From Mycoplasma_N cavipharyngis (GTDB lineage: Bacteria > Bacillota_I > Bacilli_A > Mycoplasmatales > Mycoplasmoidaceae), in the NCBI RefSeq assembly GCF_042984175.1, contig NZ_CP155569.1, positions 186,001-250,000 of the forward strand: DNA of 64,000 bases, written 5' to 3'. This document shows positions 58,804-64,000 of the stretch, piece by piece. A program made the translations under genes and the position numbers. The notes beneath the pieces were generated by a model. It saw nothing but the letters and a program-made list of their open reading frames with translations. It had not been told where the DNA came from and did no database searches. Every line of letters begins with the position of its first letter. Position 1 is the first letter of the stretch.

Positions 58804-59657
58804 TGAAAATTAATCAACAAGCTGAACTAAAAGTAAAAAATCTAAATATTCTAAAAAATTATTTAAATGTTTATTTTTATGAAACTTTATCGTTACTAAA
58901 AATTAGAAGTCGTTTATTTAATAATAAATTAAATGAAATGTGATACATTAGAAGTTTCTTTTTAGAAATTGAACATAAATATCATCAAAAATCATTTTTT
59001 TATTACAATAATCGCAATAGTGAAAAAAATAATTTTAGTTGCTTGTATGTTTATATTTCTGAAAAACTAAAACTTTCAGGTGTTTCATCTGAACAACATG
59101 AATTGAACTTATTAAAAAAATTACAAAAAAACGATAAATTAATTGTGATTGGTCAAGCAGCAATTGAGTTTAGTGAAAAATATGATCTTAGTCCCTTACT
59201 AACATTTCCTAAAAATCAAATTGAAATTTTAGGTGAATTGAAAACTTTAATTTATGAATATTATTTAACTGGTAAAGTTAATGAAGTTAAATTTGTTTTT
59301 GTTAGTGATCGTTTAATTGATGGTGATGTTACTATTTTACCAATTAATAAATTTGTGATTCGTAATGATTGAAATAACAATTTAAATGAAACAGTAGATA
59401 TTACTAAATATCATATTTATCCTAATTTAAATCAATTTCAAGACAATTTAGCTGCAATGTATGTTGAAAGCGTCATTTATGGAATGATTTTTGAAGCAAG
59501 TTTTTATTTATTAAAAAAACGTTTATTAAAAATTCGTAATAATATTAATGAAGTTGATAAAAAAATTTCTGCGTGAAATTATCAAATTGTTAAAAACCGT
59601 TATGAAGAAATTAATAATGACATTATCATAACCCATCAAGATGATAATAATTTTTAA
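58803..59657 (+). CDS. Gamma-like subunit of F1-like X0 ATPase
   Basis: 284 residues, the size of an F1 gamma subunit. The N-terminal helix region (LKVKNLNILKNYLNVYF) and the C-terminal helix (YGMIFEASFYLLKKRLLKI) match the layout of the gamma central stalk. A middle segment, IVIGQAAIEFSEKYDL, corresponds to the gamma Rossmann-like fold. Sequence identity to real gamma is low, so the call rests on position and layout. It would form the rotor inside the alpha-like/beta-like ring. Confidence 0.7.
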
Positions 59658-59664
59658 AAAGTTT

Positions 59665-60213
59665 ATGAAAAAATTAATTAATATTTTGAGCAAATTTTTC
59701 AAATCAATCATTAATCAACAAATTGATTATTTTCAAATAATTTGACCAGAAGATAAAAAGTTATTAGAAAATGCTAATATGGAGCAAATTGACTGGTCGC
59801 AATCGTTTTTAATTAAATTACTAATTCATCAAGATTTTGAACCAATATTAGCCAAAAATAATGATTTGATTTTTGAAAAAGATTTATTTATTTCTTTGCA
59901 TAATAAAAAACACAACTATTTATTTTGGTTTCAAAATGCTTTAATTATTTTTGAAAATAATCAAGCTCATATTAAAATTTGTTCACAAATCCAACAATTT
60001 ATTAAACCTAAAAAAAATCATCCAAAAAAATTAGTTAAAGACGAATTAGATATTAGTACAATTAAGAAACAATTGCGTAAAATTAGTAAAAATGAAATTT
60101 TAGGATTATTTCCTAATGAAATTCTAGAACGGCATCATTTAAATTCAGCACTAAAACTAAAAAAGTTTACTACTACTTATAATATCGAACCATATCAGAA
60201 AATTGAAGAATAA
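59665..60213 (+). CDS. X0 cluster hypothetical protein
   Basis: 182 residues, helical and basic, with no motif recognised and no signal peptide. It starts seven bases after the gamma-like stop and precedes the alpha-like gene by 32 bases. It might act as a connector in the complex (the place of delta/epsilon), but nothing in the sequence shows that. Confidence 0.6.
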
Positions 60214-60245
60214 AACATTTTTAATAATAGAAAGTTAATTTTAAG

Positions 60246-61778
60246 ATGAATTCATACATTAGATCAGTTCAAGATTATATTGTTAAAATTTCAGGTAATG
60301 ATAAATATGGCATTAACCAAATTTTTCGTTTTAAAAATGATAAATTTGGAATTGTTGTTAATGCTAAATCTGATCATGCATTTTTAATATTTGATGGTTC
60401 TACAAGTGATTTAGCAGTAGGTGATTTAGTGAAGTTAGAAGAGAAGAATTTTGTTGTTGAAACTAAAACGAATTTCTTTGGTACGATTATTGATATTTAT
60501 GGAAAAAAAATTTTTGGCAAAACAATTATTAAAGAAAAAGTCATTCCATCAACTTCATCAGTTTTTAAAGAAGCATTAAATTTAAATTACCGTCAAAATT
60601 TAAATCAACAGTTATATACAGGAACATTTGCTATTGATGTTCTTTTTCCAATTGGTTATGGTCAACGTCAAGCAATTTTAGGTGATGCACAAACAGGTAA
60701 AACTAGTTTATGTTTAAAAATGATTATTAATAATAAAAATAATCACAATTTAAAAATTATTTATGTTTCCATTGGTAATAAAAGACTTGATATTGCTCGA
60801 ATTTATCACATTCTACAAGAACATCAAGCACTAAATAATACAATCATTTTACATGCTGCTAGTGATAATGCTTTACAACAATATTTATTACCTTATGTTG
60901 CAATGAATCATGCTGAAAATTTAATGGCAGCTGGTTTTGATGTTTTAGTTTTAGTTGATAATTTAACAAGTCATAGTAACATTATTCGTGAAATTGGATT
61001 ATTAACTAATACTCCTGTTGGCAAAGAAGCATTTCCAGGGAATTTATTTTATGCTCATGCGCAATTTTTAGAACGAGCTGGTAAATTTAGTAATGGTAAA
61101 AGTATTAGTTGTATTCCTGTTGTCAAAACAATTAATAATGATATTACTTCTTTATTAGCATCAAACATTATTTCAATTACTGATGGTCAAATTGTATTAA
61201 ATTCAGAAATTCGTAATTCAGGTATTTTACCTGCAATTGATTTAAGATTATCAGTTTCACGATTAGGTGGTGCTGTTCAATCACAAATGTTATCAAAAAT
61301 TAGTAGTCAAATGAATCGTGTTTATAGTTTATATCTTGCTAATTTAAAATTTAGTCAAATTAACTTTGATTTTAATCCATACATTAAAAAGATTTTAAAT
61401 CAAGGTAAATTAATGATTAATATTTTAAATCAAGCTGAATTTAGTTGTTATTCTCAAGTTAGTTGTTTAATTTTAGGAACAATTATTGCTAATAATTTAT
61501 TAGAGCCTGACGCTAATATTCAATATTATATTAATATGTTACAAGAATATATGAAGCATGATTATATTGGTAATATCATTGATCAAACAATTGCTAAACA
61601 AATTGAAAAACATCGTAGCATTGATGATCGTTTATTAGAAAGTTGTTTAAAAAACTTATTTAAACAATTTGATCTTTTAAAAAAATCTGAAGATCAACTC
61701 AGTTTTAATGATCCTGATGTTTTTAAAATATCACCTAATGCCATGAAAATCTTGAAAGGATTATTATGGGTAAAATAA
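60246..61778 (+). CDS. Alpha-like subunit of F1-like X0 ATPase
   Basis: 510 residues. Order of domains as in F1 alpha: beta-barrel N-terminus, nucleotide-binding domain with P-loop GDAQTGKT (146-153), VLVDNLTSHS for the Walker B region, the SISDGQI-like segment SITDGQIVLNS and the arginine-finger region DLRLSVSRLGGAVQS. No UGA interrupts it. It differs from housekeeping AtpA by lower conservation and by the surrounding genes. The start of the beta-like gene overlaps its end by 13 bases. Confidence 0.88.
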   Translation: MNSYIRSVQDYIVKISGNDKYGINQIFRFKNDKFGIVVNAKSDHAFLIFDGSTSDLAVGDLVKLEEKNFVVETKTNFFGTIIDIYGKKIFGKTIIKEKVIPSTSSVFKEALNLNYRQNLNQQLYTGTFAIDVLFPIGYGQRQAILGDAQTGKTSLCLKMIINNKNNHNLKIIYVSIGNKRLDIARIYHILQEHQALNNTIILHAASDNALQQYLLPYVAMNHAENLMAAGFDVLVLVDNLTSHSNIIREIGLLTNTPVGKEAFPGNLFYAHAQFLERAGKFSNGKSISCIPVVKTINNDITSLLASNIISITDGQIVLNSEIRNSGILPAIDLRLSVSRLGGAVQSQMLSKISSQMNRVYSLYLANLKFSQINFDFNPYIKKILNQGKLMINILNQAEFSCYSQVSCLILGTIIANNLLEPDANIQYYINMLQEYMKHDYIGNIIDQTIAKQIEKHRSIDDRLLESCLKNLFKQFDLLKKSEDQLSFNDPDVFKISPNAMKILKGLLWVK

Positions 61779-63265
61779 TTGTTACTTTACCAGGTGTTTA
61801 TGATGTGCAATTTCTTAGTAGTAAGGAATTACCAAAAATTAATCATATTTTAGTTGCTGAAAATAAAAAAAATGTTTTATTAGTTGAATCGATTTTATCA
61901 GAAACAGTTGTTCGTTGTATTTTAATTAAAGGTTTAGATGGTAATTTAAGAATTGGTGATCATTTAATTGATACTAAAAAACCATTAATGGTTCCAGTAG
62001 GTTCTGAATCATTAGGTGGTGTTTTTGACATTTTAGGAACACCATTAAATAGTATTAAACCTAGTTTTAAAAAAATCGCAATTAATTCAACTGTACCAAA
62101 ACAACAAAATTTCTTTATTAAAAATGAAATTATTGAATCAGGAATTAAAGCGATTGATTTTTTTACACCAATCTTACGTGGTGGTAAAATTGGTATTTTT
62201 GGTGGTGCTGGTGTTGGCAAAACAGTTTTAATTAAAGAAGTAATTAATAATATTTCTTCACAAATTAATGATAATGTGCACAATATTTTTGTTGGCATTG
62301 GTGAACGAACTAGAGAAGCAAAAGAATTATATGATGAATTAAAAGCAAGTAATTTTTTAAAAACAATGAGTTTATACTTTGCTGAAATGAATGAATCATC
62401 AGGAACCAGAATGAAAATTCTGCAAGCAGGAATTACTGCTGCTGAATATGCTCGTGATTATAATCACAATGAAGTTTTAATTTTTATTGACAATATTTAT
62501 CGTTATTTACAAGCAGGAAGAGAATTGGCTTCTTCATTAGGTAAAAAACCATCAGAATTAGGTTATCAATCAACGATTAATAGTGAAATGAGTTATATTC
62601 AAGAACGACTTAATGCTAATCATAATGGTTCAATTACTTCATTTCAAGCTGTTTTCTTACCAATGGATGATTTAAATGATCCAGCATCAGTAGCAATTTT
62701 AAATCATTTAGATTCATTATTAGTTTTATCGCGTGATATTGCTAATAGTGGTTTATTTCCTGCAGTTGATGCTTTAAAAAGTATTTCATGAATTGCTACA
62801 CCAAATATTATTGGTGAAACACATTATCAATTAATTAAAAAAGTAAAATCAATTTTAATTAAACAGAAAGAATTAGAAGAAATTATTGCAATTTTAGGAA
62901 TTGATGAATTAGATGAAAAATCTAGACGTGAAGTGAAAATTGCCACACAACTAACTAATTACTTTACTCAAAATTTGCACACAACAGTACATTTTAGAAA
63001 CCAACCTGGAGTTTCTGTACCACTAAAAAACAATATTGAAACAGTAAAACGAATTTTAAATGGCGATTATTTAGAATTAGAAGATTATCAGTTTTTATAT
63101 ATTGCTGATTATAATGATCTTGATCAAATGTTATCAGCCCAAAAATTAGCAAAAGCGAAATTACTTGAATCTGAAAATCAATCTCTTTTAGTTAAAACTA
63201 AATCAAAAGCAAAATCAAAAACTAAATGAAATCAATTTTTAAAAAACAGTTTTAAAATTAATTAA
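61766..63265 (+). CDS. Beta-like catalytic subunit of F1-like X0 ATPase
   Basis: 499 residues. It carries the P-loop GGAGVGKT (146-153), GERTREAKELYDE with the catalytic Glu (about 180), a Walker B segment LIFIDNIYRYLQAGRE and a SALLGR-like GRELASSLGKKPSELGY. These suggest an active ATPase. After an unusual Lys/Ser/Thr-rich repeat (KTKSKAKSKTK), a UGA Trp extends the C-terminus to WNQFLKNSFKIN and TAA 63265. Clusters of this type in other mollicutes form a membrane-linked ATPase without a c-ring, connected with gliding in M. mobile. Confidence 0.9.
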
Positions 63266-63422
63266 GTTTAACTTGATTATAGTAATTAACTTTATTAGTT
63301 ATTAATATAGAAACAATTTTATAATTTAATTTTTTTATTATTTTTAACTTCTACTTTTTTTCTTATTTTTGTTTATTTTAAAAAAGTAATTATTTAAAAT
63401 AAAGATATAAGGAGTTGTTATT

Positions 63423-64000
63423 ATGAAAAGAAATTTGAAAAATTTAACTAAATTAGTAGTTATTTTATTTGCAACTACGATTGTTGGATTAGGATTAAGT
63501 TATAAAACCAATCATAATTTAGGTTTATCTAAAACAACTTCTGCTCATGTGATTAAAACTAATTTTCATCATGATCAACCTGTTGCAACTGGAAATGATT
63601 ATGCTCAAATTGCCAATTCAACTTCTAAAAACTTAGTTAAAAATTTGATTAATCAAAAATTAACTAATAAAGTTGATACAACTTTAGCAGCAATTCAAAC
63701 AGTTTTTAAAACCAAGTTAAATAATAGTATTAATTCTTTACCTAAAAATGAAACTGAAGCTCAAAATAAAGCAATTACTTATTTAGTTCAAAAAATTACT
63801 GAAAAAACTAATAATAACCTTTGATATCAACGTCTTAGTGATTATTTGAAAAAAATTTTATTAAATAATTTTATTAATGAAAAACTTTATCATTATTTAA
63901 ATAAAAACGAACAATATTTACCTCATAAAAAATATTTAGATAATTATAGTTCAATTGGTAATAACTTACCATATGTTTATAACACTTTAACTTTTCAAGA
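63423..64000 (+). CDS. Exported surface protein, N-terminal part (runs off the window)
   Basis: 193 residues visible. A strong Shine-Dalgarno (AAGGAG) precedes ATG 63423. The N-terminus has Lys-rich residues 1-10 and one hydrophobic segment (11-26), then a polar, Asn/Lys/Thr-rich exterior. No lipobox Cys is seen. One UGA Trp lies within (NLWYQRL). It follows the beta-like gene by 157 bases and could be part of the X0-associated surface set. Function unknown. Confidence 0.7.

Noticed and set aside
61960..62298. Antisense open frame within the beta-like ATPase gene
   Set aside because: Low-complexity shadow of a conserved coding sequence; no ribosome binding site or homology.
60246..63265. Alpha/beta-like genes as the housekeeping F1Fo ATP synthase
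   Set aside because: No a, c, b, delta or epsilon genes are present and the neighbours are those of F1-like X0 clusters.

Overview
The window is very AT-rich DNA from a wall-less bacterium of the class Mollicutes (Mycoplasma/Ureaplasma type). UGA must be read as tryptophan throughout: rpoB, rpoC, smc, enolase, pfkA, gpmI and almost every other gene are only continuous under that code. Lipoprotein signal peptides, glycolysis genes and genus-typical families (DUF31 serine proteases, F1-like X0 ATPase cluster) agree. I cannot name the species. I see no rRNA, tRNA, CRISPR array or insertion sequence.

Layout. 1-2014: C-terminal part of a large surface-type protein. 2085-3600: decayed copies of membrane-protein genes. 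3835-4872: D-lactate dehydrogenase. 5310-12625 (minus): lipid-precursor block pta, fakA, plsX and rnc, in which the usual plsX-rnc junction has been broken up by a local duplication. This leaves three RNase III genes (one complete, two without dsRBD and with altered catalytic residues), a 3' scar of plsX and a membrane-protein gene whose sister copy is the pseudogene at 2203-2970. 13198-18845: a large anchored exported protein, three overlapping two-TM protein genes, and a convergent DUF31 protease lipoprotein. 19027-23028: smc-ftsY. 23369-24758: two membrane proteins. 25082-30698: a type I restriction-modification locus with a phase-variable (AG)17 tract at the start of a half-length hsdS and a broken hsdR. 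30782-41944 (minus): pfkA, pyk, rpoB, rpoC. 42296-46660 (minus): coiled-coil protein, trigger-factor-related chaperone, enolase with a long basic tail ending in an AT-hook. 46851-48774: two convergent unknown genes, one a HAD-like pseudoenzyme. 48883-51773 (minus): two more DUF31 protease lipoproteins. 52054-56388 (minus): tpiA, gpmI, a DivIVA-domain protein, acpS with a coiled-coil tail, deoD. 56778-63265 (plus): an F1-like X0 ATPase cluster (membrane proteins, gamma-like, alpha-like and beta-like subunits). It is followed by the start of another exported protein that runs off the window.

How it fits together. Most of the lower glycolytic pathway is here (pfkA, tpiA, gpmI, eno, pyk) with D-lactate and acetyl-phosphate branches (ldhD, pta), giving ATP for a fermentative cell. 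fakA/plsX feed imported fatty acids into phospholipid synthesis. The surface layer is represented by three trypsin-like DUF31 lipoproteins, large anchored proteins and the F1-like X0 ATPase, a membrane-associated rotary-type ATPase lacking a recognisable c-ring. In other mycoplasmas such clusters are associated with surface immunoglobulin-handling (MIB-MIP) genes or, in M. mobile, with gliding. The most unusual features are the RNase III triplication with loss of catalytic residues, the enolase AT-hook tail, the phase-variable half-size hsdS and the in-frame stop that splits the main X0 membrane protein.
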